A stretch of 12,386 nt of DNA, from NCBI GenBank assembly GCA_002701705.1, contig NZWU01000013.1, positions 42,942 through 55,327 of the forward strand. The letters are read 5' to 3'. The position numbers and the translations under genes were made by a program. This DNA is from Gammaproteobacteria bacterium (GTDB lineage Bacteria; Pseudomonadota; Gammaproteobacteria; GCA-002705445; GCA-002716945). Below the pieces are notes generated by a model. It was not told where the DNA came from. It saw only the letters and a list, made by a program, of their open reading frames with translations, and did no database searches. Shown piece by piece: positions 1 through 7,426 of the stretch (positions are counted from its first letter, which is position 1; each line of letters starts with the position of its first letter).

Positions 1-213
1 GTCTTCAACAGTGTGGTGGGCATCAATTTGTAAATCACCTTCAGCTTTTATAACTAAATCCAACATGCCATGTTTCGCGACTTGTTCCAGCATATGCTCA
101 AGAAAGGGTAATCCTGTTTCCAATGAAGCAGAACCAGTACCATCAACATTTAGTTCAGCATTGATGTTGGTTTCTTTTGTTTTTCTTTCTATACTGGCTA
201 TCCGTTTTTTCAT
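1..213 (-). CDS. hisB: Imidazoleglycerol-phosphate dehydratase, N-terminal part (cut by window edge)
   Basis: The product dehydrates imidazole-glycerol phosphate to imidazole-acetol phosphate, a middle step of cytosolic histidine synthesis. Only the first 71 residues are visible. They begin [17 protein letters not shown] and contain PFLEHML followed by KHG (about residues 36-49) and DAHHTVED (64-71), whose His66 and His67 belong to the family's metal-binding site. The protein starts directly with the dehydratase domain, so it is the monofunctional type, not the phosphatase-dehydratase fusion of enteric bacteria. The ATG at 213-211 lies 17 bp after the hydrolase stop codon. No clear Shine-Dalgarno is visible, only an A/T-rich TATAAT-like stretch. 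It is the last visible gene of the minus-strand run. Other his genes may follow beyond the left edge, which is inference. Family identity is very secure. Confidence 0.96.
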   Translation of the reverse strand, partial: MKKRIASIERKTKETNINAELNVDGTGSASLETGLPFLEHMLEQVAKHGMLDLVIKAEGDLQIDAHHTVED

Positions 214-230
214 AAGATATCTATAACATA

Positions 231-1010
231 TTATATGGTTTTAAGCCATTGCTTTACCGCTTTAAGTAATTCTTCAGCATTATCATGGTGGTAATGATCC
301 GAGCCAAGGATTTTAATTTGAGAAGATTTTTCATTCAATGATTTTTGGATTTTTTTAAGTCTTTGATGAGCATTAGATTTAACAAATTTATAATCATTCT
401 CACCATATATATCTAAGATGGGTACTGATATTTTTTGAAACGGGTAAGGTCTAATAATCTTTTGACCTAAATCTGTAGCTTCAGAACCTATCAAAATAAA
501 TGCTTTGATAGAATTATTATTATATTTCTCAATCCATGACATCAGCATATGAACTCCACAACTATGAGCAATAATTATAATTTCTTCATTATCCTCTACT
601 AAATTTTGTATGCTTGCTTCTATTCTCTCATCTGAATACTTAAAAATCTTGATATAGTCATAGTAAGTAGAGCCACTGGTTAATACAGGCAGTTGTATGG
701 AATAAGTATTATAACCAACATCAAATAATCCTAATCTCAAAGGGTTAATTACAGTTTCTTCATCAGGGTTTAACCCCCTCCCATGCAATAACAAAATAGA
801 ATTTTTATTTTTTATATAAGTCTGTTTGATAATTGAAAATTTCTCACCTAAGCTAGAGGTAATCTGATTAATCTCTCCATCAAAAATATTTTGTAATATT
901 TGTTCAGATATATTTTTCTCTTTTTCATAATTTGGATTTACATCACTTAACGCAAAATTAGAGTTGAAAATTATCAGACATAAAAAAATATATGAGAAAT
1001 TCTTAATCAT
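231..1010 (-). CDS. Exported alpha/beta-hydrolase (DUF3530-like), substrate unknown
   Basis: This 259-residue protein is probably a periplasmic serine hydrolase of unknown substrate. An N-terminal signal-like segment (Lys3, a hydrophobic stretch at 6-16, then NFALS near 18-22) suggests export; Cys11 does not sit in a convincing lipobox. Alpha/beta-hydrolase landmarks follow: LLLHGRG (73-79, oxyanion region), nucleophile elbow AHSCG (148-152, Ser150), a probable acid Asp206 in IYGENDY, and a His-rich end DHYHHDN (238-244) giving the catalytic His. The elbow has Ala rather than the usual Gly before His. The pattern around [11 protein letters not shown] and IQLPVL recalls DUF3530, a family from memory that I cannot confirm. 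The ATG overlaps the prolyl aminopeptidase stop by 8 bp, so the two are probably co-translated. A lipase or esterase role is possible but unproven. Confidence 0.75.
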   Translation of the reverse strand: MIKNFSYIFLCLIIFNSNFALSDVNPNYEKEKNISEQILQNIFDGEINQITSSLGEKFSIIKQTYIKNKNSILLLHGRGLNPDEETVINPLRLGLFDVGYNTYSIQLPVLTSGSTYYDYIKIFKYSDERIEASIQNLVEDNEEIIIIAHSCGVHMLMSWIEKYNNNSIKAFILIGSEATDLGQKIIRPYPFQKISVPILDIYGENDYKFVKSNAHQRLKKIQKSLNEKSSQIKILGSDHYHHDNAEELLKAVKQWLKTI

Positions 1011-1944
1011 ATAATTTTTCAGCTTCGCTAAATATTTCTAAAATTTTTGCAGTGATTCCATTCTCTAATAATGAATGTCCTGCATCATCAATTATAAATA
1101 ATTCAGAATTTTGATGAGCTTGGTGCAAATCATAGGCTTGATTTATTGGGCACACCACATCATACCTTCCATGTATTATAAAAGTTTTTAAATGTTTTAT
1201 TTTTTTTATATTTTCAAGAATTTGGTTCTCATAAATAAAACAGTTATTTTTAAAGTAATGTGTTTCAATCTTTGATAGTGATACTGCACAATCTGAAAAC
1301 TGTTTGACAACTTGTTTTGATGGTAACAATGTTGAACAACATCCTTCCCATTCTGCCCACTGTTTAGAGAATTTTTTTGATTCATTGCCATCATTGCTAT
1401 GTATTCTTGTGTGATATGCTTTCAAAAAATCTGCATGTTCTTCTTTGGGTATGTCTTTGGTAAATTTAATCCATTCATCAGGGAAAATTTTTGATGCACC
1501 ATTCTGATAAAACCAATTAATATCTTTTTTTCTGCATAAAAAGACCCCTCTTAATATCAATGAATAGATTGTTTCTTGATATTCTTGTGCATATAAAAGT
1601 GCTAAAGTAGAACCCCAAGAACCCCCATACAAAATAAATTTTTTTAAATTTAATTTGTTAGCAATTTTTCGTATGTCTTCTACCAGCATCTGTGTAGTAT
1701 TATTTTCTACTGAAGCATATGGCTTAGATTGCCCTGATCCACGCTGATCAAAAAAAATTATGCGGTATATTTTTGGATTAAAGTATTGCCTATAAATTTC
1801 ATTAAGTCCTGCACCAGGCCCACCATGTAAAAAAATAATGGGTATGCCATTTGGATTGCCAACTTGCTCTATATATAGTTCATGATTGTTATCTACTTTT
1901 AAGAACTGTTTTTCATATGGATTAATTTTGGGAAATAAATTCAT
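1003..1944 (-). CDS. pip: Prolyl aminopeptidase (proline iminopeptidase), S33 family
   Basis: This is a cytosolic serine peptidase predicted to release N-terminal proline from peptides. The 313 residues match the usual family length. The markers are all present: HGGPGAG (40-46, oxyanion region), DQRGSGQS (66-73), nucleophile elbow GGSWGS (107-112, Ser109), the cap-domain stretch WAEWEG (196-201), an acid in GRYDVVCP (Asp262) and DDAGHS (His290). There is no signal peptide. The ATG at 1944-1942 is 19 bp after the acyltransferase stop and has no strong Shine-Dalgarno, so expression probably depends on read-through from upstream. Its stop overlaps the start of the next hydrolase. Two neighbouring alpha/beta-hydrolases might suggest a duplication, but they share little beyond the fold motifs. 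Family assignment is firm; substrate preference is inferred. Confidence 0.93.
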   Translation of the reverse strand: MNLFPKINPYEKQFLKVDNNHELYIEQVGNPNGIPIIFLHGGPGAGLNEIYRQYFNPKIYRIIFFDQRGSGQSKPYASVENNTTQMLVEDIRKIANKLNLKKFILYGGSWGSTLALLYAQEYQETIYSLILRGVFLCRKKDINWFYQNGASKIFPDEWIKFTKDIPKEEHADFLKAYHTRIHSNDGNESKKFSKQWAEWEGCCSTLLPSKQVVKQFSDCAVSLSKIETHYFKNNCFIYENQILENIKKIKHLKTFIIHGRYDVVCPINQAYDLHQAHQNSELFIIDDAGHSLLENGITAKILEIFSEAEKLYD

Positions 1945-1963
1945 GTTCTGAAATTTTTAGAAG

Positions 1964-2947
1964 TTATTCATATGGATATTTCAACCCTTTGGGTCTTGTT
2001 TGAAATAACCTTAAACTCCACATATATTGGTTCAAATCCCTACTTATTAGCTGTTCTAATCTGTCATTAACTTGTCTTGCATCAACTTTCTCATCACCCG
2101 AAGGAAAGTTTTCCAAAGGTTTGTCTATATAAGTTTCATATTTGTTTTTCTTTAAATTGTAGTGATTAATACATGGTATAACAGCTGCATTGGTCATTGA
2201 TGATAATCTAGCGATTGAGGTTAAAGTTGCTTTTTGTTCATCAAAAAACGGCACAAATACCGAGTCCTTAGCTCCAAGATCTTCATCAGCAAGATAATAA
2301 AAAACAATTGGTTTTTTTAAAGCTTTAATAATATTTTTAAAAATATATTTTTCTCTAGGGAATACAACTACGTTATCTGTTGCTTTACTCCTTGATTTTC
2401 CAATAAACCAATTTAGTAAGCCATTCCTAAAAGGTTTATACATACTAATTATTGGGAAAGATGAAATAGACCTGCCTCCAAAATCTAATGTAACAGTATG
2501 TGCTGTAAAAAGAATAACCGCTCTTTTTTTTGATAATTCATCTTGTATATAATGTACGTTCTCCACAGAACATATTTCTTGAAGATTATCATTATTTTTC
2601 CACCATAAAACAGGAATATTCAGATATGATTGACCCAAGTGTTTAAAATATTCTTGTGTAATTTTTTTGATCTCACTTTGTTTTTTTTCTTTGAAACATA
2701 AGCTAAGGTTCTTTTCTACAATTTTTTGCCTTTTTTTATTAGTTTTATGAATAATAAAACCCACAAGTGTACCTATGCTATTACGAAATGTTTTAGGCAA
2801 ATACGTTAGAAAGAATGAGATTAATATTATTATCCATCCTAACCAATATTGAGGTAAAAAATATTTATATGAGAAGGACTCTCCTTCATTGATTTGCATT
2901 CCCAAAGGATTATGTTCTGATAAAAATGGTTTAGCCTTATCTGTCAT
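1964..2947 (-). CDS. LpxL/HtrB-family lipid A acyltransferase
   Basis: This inner-membrane enzyme is predicted to add a secondary acyl chain to the Kdo-lipid A precursor at the cytoplasmic face. From the ATG at 2947 it has 327 residues, about the length of E. coli LpxL. One membrane segment lies near 35-52. The HX4D catalytic motif is HTVTLD (His150, Asp155), followed by YKPFRN (170-175), a YYLADEDLG loop (217-225), SVFVPFF (229-235) and a terminal WSLRLFQTRPKG block (310-321). In that block the usual WxHRRFKTRP has Leu312 in place of His. The start is uncertain: this ATG follows the trkH stop by 5 bp with TAGGAT just upstream, a TTG six codons earlier overlaps trkH, and Met17 (2899) would give the N-terminal length typical of LpxL. 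Whether it acts as LpxL, LpxM or LpxP cannot be told. Confidence 0.88.
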   Translation of the reverse strand: MTDKAKPFLSEHNPLGMQINEGESFSYKYFLPQYWLGWIIILISFFLTYLPKTFRNSIGTLVGFIIHKTNKKRQKIVEKNLSLCFKEKKQSEIKKITQEYFKHLGQSYLNIPVLWWKNNDNLQEICSVENVHYIQDELSKKRAVILFTAHTVTLDFGGRSISSFPIISMYKPFRNGLLNWFIGKSRSKATDNVVVFPREKYIFKNIIKALKKPIVFYYLADEDLGAKDSVFVPFFDEQKATLTSIARLSSMTNAAVIPCINHYNLKKNKYETYIDKPLENFPSGDEKVDARQVNDRLEQLISRDLNQYMWSLRLFQTRPKGLKYPYE

Positions 2948-2952
2948 GTATC

Positions 2953-4392
2953 CTAATATTTCCAAAAATAAGGAGTCATGATAATAAGTAGCGTAAATAT
3001 TTCAAGCCTACCCAATAACATTGTAAAAGAGAGAAGATATTTAGAAAAATCATTGATTGAGGAATAGTTCCCATAAACGGATCCAAGCGCAGGTCCCAAA
3101 TTATTAATGCATGATGCAACTGCTGAAAATGCTGTTGTAGTATCAACTCCAGTTGCTAACAATGTCAGTGAAATCACAAAATATGAAATTAAATACAATA
3201 TGAAAAAATTCCACGCCGTAGCTGAAATATCTTCTGAAATTAATTTTTCATTAATTTTTACAGGTAATTCTGCAGATGGGTGAAGAATCTTTAATAATTC
3301 TCTTTTTATTAATTTAAATAGCAGTATCACTCTTATTACTTTCATTCCTCCACCTGTAGAACCTGCACATGCTCCAATGAAGCTAGCTGTTAGTAATGTA
3401 GACAAAATAAATGATGGCCATAAATTATATGAAGTGCTTGTAAAACCAGATGTAGTTATAAATGAAACTGTCTGGAAAAAGACATGTCGTAAATTAGTAA
3501 AATTACTGTCTAATGTTGCATAAATCATTATCAAGAATATAAAGAACAAGATTATCATTAAATATGTCATTAGCTCTGAATCTTCAAAATAAACTTTAAT
3601 GCTTTTGCTTTTAAGAGAGAGGAAATGCAAAATGAAATTCATAGCTGATAGCAACATAAAAATCATACAAATAATTTCAATCGAAGTATTATCAAAAAAA
3701 CCGATACTCTTATCATGTGTAGAAAAACCCCCAATTGCTATAGTTGAGAAACTATGTCCTATCGCGTCAAACAAATTCATACCTGCTAAAAAATATGAGA
3801 GAGCACAAAGAAAAGTAAGGCCGAGATAAACAGACCATAAATTTTGTGCTGTTTCTGCAATTCGCGGTGAAATTTTTGTATCTTTTATAGGCCCTGTTGA
3901 TTCAGCTTTATATAATTGCATTCCACCAACACCCAACATAGGTAATATTGCAAGAGCTAAAATAACTATGCCCATACCTCCCAACCACTGCAGCATCTGT
4001 CTATAAATTAATATTGAAGGTGACAGTGTATCAATATTAGAGAGTATTGTTGCTCCCGTTGTTGTCCAACCAGAAACAGATTCAAATAAAGCATCTGCAA
4101 AAGATAAAGATAATTGCTTATCCAACATGAAGGGAATAGATCCAAATATACTCAAAACAACCCAAAATAATACGACTATTAGAAATCCTTCTTTTGTTCT
4201 GATGTCATTCTCTTGTTCCCTGTTGGGATAGTAGAGTATTAAACCAGCTAATAAAAAAATTATAAAGGAAGTAATGAAAATGTTAATATTCTGATCTTGA
4301 TAAAGCACCGATGTGATTATCGGAATTATTAATGATAAACCAAATAACATTAACATTATTCCTAGTATTCTTTGAATCAGAGAATAATTCAT
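2953..4392 (-). CDS. trkH: Trk potassium uptake system, membrane subunit TrkH
   Basis: This is the K+-translocating inner-membrane subunit, which works with the NAD-binding regulator TrkA encoded just upstream. The 479 residues match E. coli TrkH in length and carry about ten or more hydrophobic segments arranged as four pore repeats. The filter loops are visible: GWTTTGAT (108-115), AIGGFST (219-225), TTSGFTS (313-319) and NNLGPALG (430-437), each with its filter glycine. The loop under the filter, GACAGSTGGGMK (340-351), and the conserved C-terminus GRLEIFTLL through TPYFWKY (461-479) are intact, so the gene is complete. The ATG at 4392 is 6 bp after the trkA stop with GAG close upstream. 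Its stop is 5 bp before the acyltransferase ATG, so all three are probably on one transcript. Confidence 0.97.
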   Translation of the reverse strand: MNYSLIQRILGIMLMLFGLSLIIPIITSVLYQDQNINIFITSFIIFLLAGLILYYPNREQENDIRTKEGFLIVVLFWVVLSIFGSIPFMLDKQLSLSFADALFESVSGWTTTGATILSNIDTLSPSILIYRQMLQWLGGMGIVILALAILPMLGVGGMQLYKAESTGPIKDTKISPRIAETAQNLWSVYLGLTFLCALSYFLAGMNLFDAIGHSFSTIAIGGFSTHDKSIGFFDNTSIEIICMIFMLLSAMNFILHFLSLKSKSIKVYFEDSELMTYLMIILFFIFLIMIYATLDSNFTNLRHVFFQTVSFITTSGFTSTSYNLWPSFILSTLLTASFIGACAGSTGGGMKVIRVILLFKLIKRELLKILHPSAELPVKINEKLISEDISATAWNFFILYLISYFVISLTLLATGVDTTTAFSAVASCINNLGPALGSVYGNYSSINDFSKYLLSFTMLLGRLEIFTLLIIMTPYFWKY

Positions 4393-4398
4393 AACTCG

Positions 4399-5769
4399 TC
4401 AAAAAAATCCCACTTCAACCTGAAATAACTTTTCAATAACCGATATGTCTTTTTTGTTTAGTGTGAAAATAATTACATGATCTCCAGGTGCAAATTCTAT
4501 ATCTTCGTTTGTAAGAATTACTTTCTTATTTCTCACTATTGCTCCAAAATTAATGGTTTGTGGGAGATTGAGTTCAGAAATCTTTTTTCCAACTAGTTTA
4601 GATGTATTCTTATCTCCATGCACTACCACTTCTAATACTTCAGAATCACCCCTTCCAAGAGAATGAACCTTAACAATATCACTTGATCGTACAGATGCTA
4701 ATAGAGAGCTAATTGTTATATCTGCAGGTGAAACCACTATATCAAGTTCTTTTGAAACTAAAGTTCTGTAAGAAGATTTATTTATTATAGCAATAGTTTT
4801 TTTTGCCCCCATTTCTTTAGAGAGCTTGGAAGATAAAATATTCATTTGATCATCATTAGTCACAGCACAAAAATAATCTACATCAGCAATATTTTCATCT
4901 CTCAAAAAGTTCTCATCAGATATATCATCATTAAGAACAACAGTAGATGAAAGTTTCTCAGCAACTTGTTTAGACCTAGATTTATCTTTTTCAACCAATT
5001 TAACACTGTAACTAGGCTCTAAATTTCTAGACAAAGCAGAACCAACATTTCCTCCTCCAGCAATCATGACATTATGTGCTCTTCCTTCTGGTTTTCTAAG
5101 TTCACCCATGAATCTCATATTTTCTTCCGTTGCTATAAAGAAAACTTCATCATCTGTCCGAACGACAGTTTCACCAGTAGGATATATTGGTTTACCATCT
5201 CTAAAAATAATGCCAACTCTGACATTTACATTTGGTAAATGTATGCGAAAATCTGATAGTTTTTTGTTAGCTAAAGGTCCTTCACTCAGAACCTTTACTG
5301 CAACTACTTGCACAAGACCACCTGAAAATTGAAAAAATTGAAAGCATCCTGGATGAGCCATAATATTTTGAATATATTCAGTTAATAAAAGACCTGGACT
5401 AATTACTTCATCAATGGAAAAGAAATCATTATCAAAACCATCTTCTTCTGTTAGATATTCATTGGGCCTCAGTCTTGCAACTGTTCTAGGGACATTAAAT
5501 AACTGTTTTGCAATTTGACATGACACCATATTAACTTCATCGCTAGCAGTAACCGCAATTATCATATCACAATCTTGTACGCCAGCTAATCTTTGGATTG
5601 TTGGATGTGCTGCATTTCCATGGACAGTTTTGATATCGATTTTCTCTTTCAAATCATTGAGCGTAGTTTCTATGTTGTCTATGACAGTAATATCATTACC
5701 ATCATCGGAGAGAATTTTTGCTAAGGATGAGCCGACGGCTCCCCCACCAAAGACCGTAATTTTTTTCAT
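4399..5769 (-). CDS. trkA: Trk potassium uptake regulator TrkA
   Basis: This peripheral cytoplasmic protein binds NAD(H) and other nucleotides and gates TrkH. The 456 residues form two tandem halves, each a Rossmann RCK-N domain followed by a TrkA-C domain. The first half has GGGAVGSSLA (8-17) and an acid at the end of strand two (DITVIDN); the second has GGGNVGSALS (238-247) with VKLVEKD (256-262). TrkA-C segments lie near 150-220 and 375-450. Length and doubled layout match the Proteobacterial TrkA. The ATG at 5769 starts MKKITVFGGG, right at the first nucleotide-binding strand. AGGA sits 11 nt upstream, a loose spacing. The 77-bp gap from fmt contains a promoter-like pair on this strand, so trkA and trkH may be expressed partly on their own. 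The rsmB gene often found between fmt and trkA is missing. Confidence 0.97.
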   Translation of the reverse strand: MKKITVFGGGAVGSSLAKILSDDGNDITVIDNIETTLNDLKEKIDIKTVHGNAAHPTIQRLAGVQDCDMIIAVTASDEVNMVSCQIAKQLFNVPRTVARLRPNEYLTEEDGFDNDFFSIDEVISPGLLLTEYIQNIMAHPGCFQFFQFSGGLVQVVAVKVLSEGPLANKKLSDFRIHLPNVNVRVGIIFRDGKPIYPTGETVVRTDDEVFFIATEENMRFMGELRKPEGRAHNVMIAGGGNVGSALSRNLEPSYSVKLVEKDKSRSKQVAEKLSSTVVLNDDISDENFLRDENIADVDYFCAVTNDDQMNILSSKLSKEMGAKKTIAIINKSSYRTLVSKELDIVVSPADITISSLLASVRSSDIVKVHSLGRGDSEVLEVVVHGDKNTSKLVGKKISELNLPQTINFGAIVRNKKVILTNEDIEFAPGDHVIIFTLNKKDISVIEKLFQVEVGFF

Positions 5770-5798
5770 TTGCTGAAATGTCCTATTTTCAAGACCCC

Positions 5799-5826
5799 AT
5801 TCTACACCAAATCATACCAATGGAAA
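5799..5826 (-). promoter_or_regulatory. Candidate sigma-70 promoter for trkA-trkH
   Basis: Reading the minus strand, TTTCCA (-35-like, 4 of 6 matches, at 5826-5821) is followed after 16 bp by TAGAAT (-10-like, 5 of 6, at 5804-5799). It sits in the 77-bp fmt-trkA gap, the largest gap within the minus-strand run. An A/T-rich sequence like this yields such matches by chance, so this is a suggestion only. Confidence 0.3.
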
Positions 5827-5846
5827 TATATTATTTATATGTTTTC

Positions 5847-6779
5847 CTATTTAATTTCTTTCTTAATTAATGTCGCAAAAGAACTATTTGAATTAGATAA
5901 ATCACTAGCTGTTATAATATTTTTACCTGGAAGTTGTAATTTTTGTATGTTCAGAATTCCTTTTTTGGTAGAGATCATCAATCCATGTTTATCAAGACCA
6001 ACTACTTTCCCAGGTTTGTGTGTAGTATCAGTTCCAATTGATAAGGCAGACCATATTCTAACTGAGCTTCCCAATATTAATGCTTCTGCTACAGGCCAGC
6101 CAACAAACGCTTTTACTTTAAGTACAATCATTTCAGCAGATTCATTCCAGTCTATAATACATTGGTCTTTCAAAATTTTATTTGCATAACTACTCTTAGA
6201 TTCATCTTGCTTGGTCAAAATTGAATCATCAATAGTCTTTTTGATTGTTTCTTCTAGATGGTGTGCTGCCAATTGAGAGAGTTTTAATTGTAAGCTTATG
6301 GCATCATCATCTTTAGATATTTCAAACTCATGAGTTGCAACAATGTCTCCTTTATCTAATTCCTCATTTATTTTAAAGAAGGTGACTCCTGTTTTATTAT
6401 CTCCACTTAATATTGTATGTTGTATGGGGGCAGCACCTCTCCACTTAGGTAAAATAGATGCATGTATATTTAAACAGCCATATTGAGGAATCTTAATTAA
6501 ATTTAATGGTAAAATTTTCCCATAAGCAAAAATTAGAATTAAATCCGGGTTTAGTTTTTGAATCTCTTGTATAAATTTTTTATCATTTAACTCTGTGGGA
6601 GCAAATACTTTTAACTTATTTTTCTCAGCGTACAGAGCGACAGGGGTTTTTGATATTTTGCCTCTCTTTCCTCTTTTTTCATTTTGTGTAACGACAGCTA
6701 ACAATTCATACTTAAGGTGTCTAAGCTGGTCAATGATATGGGTTGTATATATTGGGCTTCCAAAAAAAATTATTTTCAA
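5847..6779 (-). CDS. fmt: Methionyl-tRNA formyltransferase, TTG start
   Basis: This cytosolic enzyme transfers a formyl group from 10-formyl-tetrahydrofolate to Met-tRNAfMet. The 310 residues match the family's usual length. The N-terminal formyltransferase domain (about 1-190) has FFGSPIY near the start, AYGKILP (85-91) and the signature NIHASILPKWRGAAPIQ (104-120) with Asn104 and His106; the third catalytic residue is Asp142 in LDKGDIV. The C-terminal tRNA-binding domain follows (about 205-305, with GWPVAEA and GKVVG). The start is TTG at 6779-6777: AGGAG lies 5 nt upstream, and no ATG occurs before the first strand of the fold, so TTG is well supported. The gene follows def by 17 bp, the classic pairing of the N-formylation cycle. 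Confidence 0.97.
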   Translation of the reverse strand: MKIIFFGSPIYTTHIIDQLRHLKYELLAVVTQNEKRGKRGKISKTPVALYAEKNKLKVFAPTELNDKKFIQEIQKLNPDLILIFAYGKILPLNLIKIPQYGCLNIHASILPKWRGAAPIQHTILSGDNKTGVTFFKINEELDKGDIVATHEFEISKDDDAISLQLKLSQLAAHHLEETIKKTIDDSILTKQDESKSSYANKILKDQCIIDWNESAEMIVLKVKAFVGWPVAEALILGSSVRIWSALSIGTDTTHKPGKVVGLDKHGLMISTKKGILNIQKLQLPGKNIITASDLSNSNSSFATLIKKEIK

Positions 6780-6796
6780 TATAACTCCTAAACTAT

Positions 6797-7333
6797 TTAG
6801 ATTGAATAAGGTATTTTTTTTCTTTGAACTTTAATCCCTTCAGAATCCATCTTCTGTATTTTTTTTGCAATACTTTCTCTTTTTACCATCGAGAGATAAT
6901 CTACAAAAAGCCTACCATTAAGATGGTCTATCTCATGCTGGATACAAACAGCAAATAATCCTTCTGCTTTTGCATTATATTTTTTACCCTGTAAATCTTT
7001 TGCTTCATATTCAATAACATTAAATCTATTAACTTTTTCATAAAACCCAGGAACAGAAAGACATCCTTCTTCGAATTCAATTTTTTCTTCTTTTCTAGTA
7101 ATTACAGGATTAATCAAAACTACAGGTTCATTTCTTTTTTCGCTGATATCTATAACGATGATATTTTTTATGATATTAACTTGTATAGCAGCTAAACCAA
7201 TACCTTTAGCGGAATACATTGTTTCCAGCATATTTTTGATGATAATTTCTAGTGATTCATCAAAAATTTCAACGTCTAGCCCTTTCTGTCTCAATAGATT
7301 ATTAGGGTAATGTAGTATCTCTAGTATAGCCAT
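6797..7333 (-). CDS. def: Peptide deformylase
   Basis: This cytosolic metalloenzyme removes the formyl group from the N-terminal methionine of new proteins. From the ATG at 7333 it has 178 residues and begins MAILEILHYP, typical for the family. All three motifs are present: GIGLAAIQ (44-51), EGCLS (89-93, with metal ligand Cys91) and QHEIDH (132-137, with ligands His133 and His137 and catalytic Glu134). The metal is usually iron in vivo. A TTG two codons earlier (7339) could also be read as a start, giving MKMAILE, but the ATG fits the family better. The Shine-Dalgarno is weak (AAGAA about 9 nt upstream). It is the first gene of the minus-strand run and lies divergent to topA; dprA, often the divergent neighbour, is absent. 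Confidence 0.97.
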   Translation of the reverse strand: MAILEILHYPNNLLRQKGLDVEIFDESLEIIIKNMLETMYSAKGIGLAAIQVNIIKNIIVIDISEKRNEPVVLINPVITRKEEKIEFEEGCLSVPGFYEKVNRFNVIEYEAKDLQGKKYNAKAEGLFAVCIQHEIDHLNGRLFVDYLSMVKRESIAKKIQKMDSEGIKVQRKKIPYSI

Positions 7334-7426
7334 TTTCAATATTCTTAAAAAAAGTATTTGTAAAGCATAGTCTTTTAATAGTATAAAGTAAAAAAATGAG
7401 TTTTTATAAGAGATTCAATATAGGAA
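7334..7426. promoter_or_regulatory. Divergent def/topA promoter region
   Basis: This 93-bp A/T-rich gap must hold start signals for both directions. On the plus strand TTGTAA (7358-7363, 4 of 6) and TATAAA (7382-7387, 5 of 6) are 18 bp apart and could serve topA. On the minus strand TTTACT (7392-7387) and TATGCT (7369-7364) are 17 bp apart, with 4 of 6 matches each, and could serve def-fmt. The two candidates overlap, so transcription from each may compete. No operator-like inverted repeat stands out. Confidence 0.4.

Noticed and set aside
230..235. Perfect TATAAT on the minus strand just before hisB.
   Set aside because: No -35-like hexamer stands at a suitable distance (GGTAAA at 17 bp matches poorly), and the gene lies only 17 bp after its upstream neighbour.
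4401..4407. Run of seven T on the minus strand at the trkA end, as a possible frameshift site.
   Set aside because: Shifting either way does not enter the trkH frame, one way meets a stop at once, and TrkA is already full length.
5770..6189. Plus-strand open frame of 139 codons opposite fmt and the fmt-trkA gap.
   Set aside because: It is mostly antisense to the well-supported fmt gene, has no ribosome site and resembles no family.
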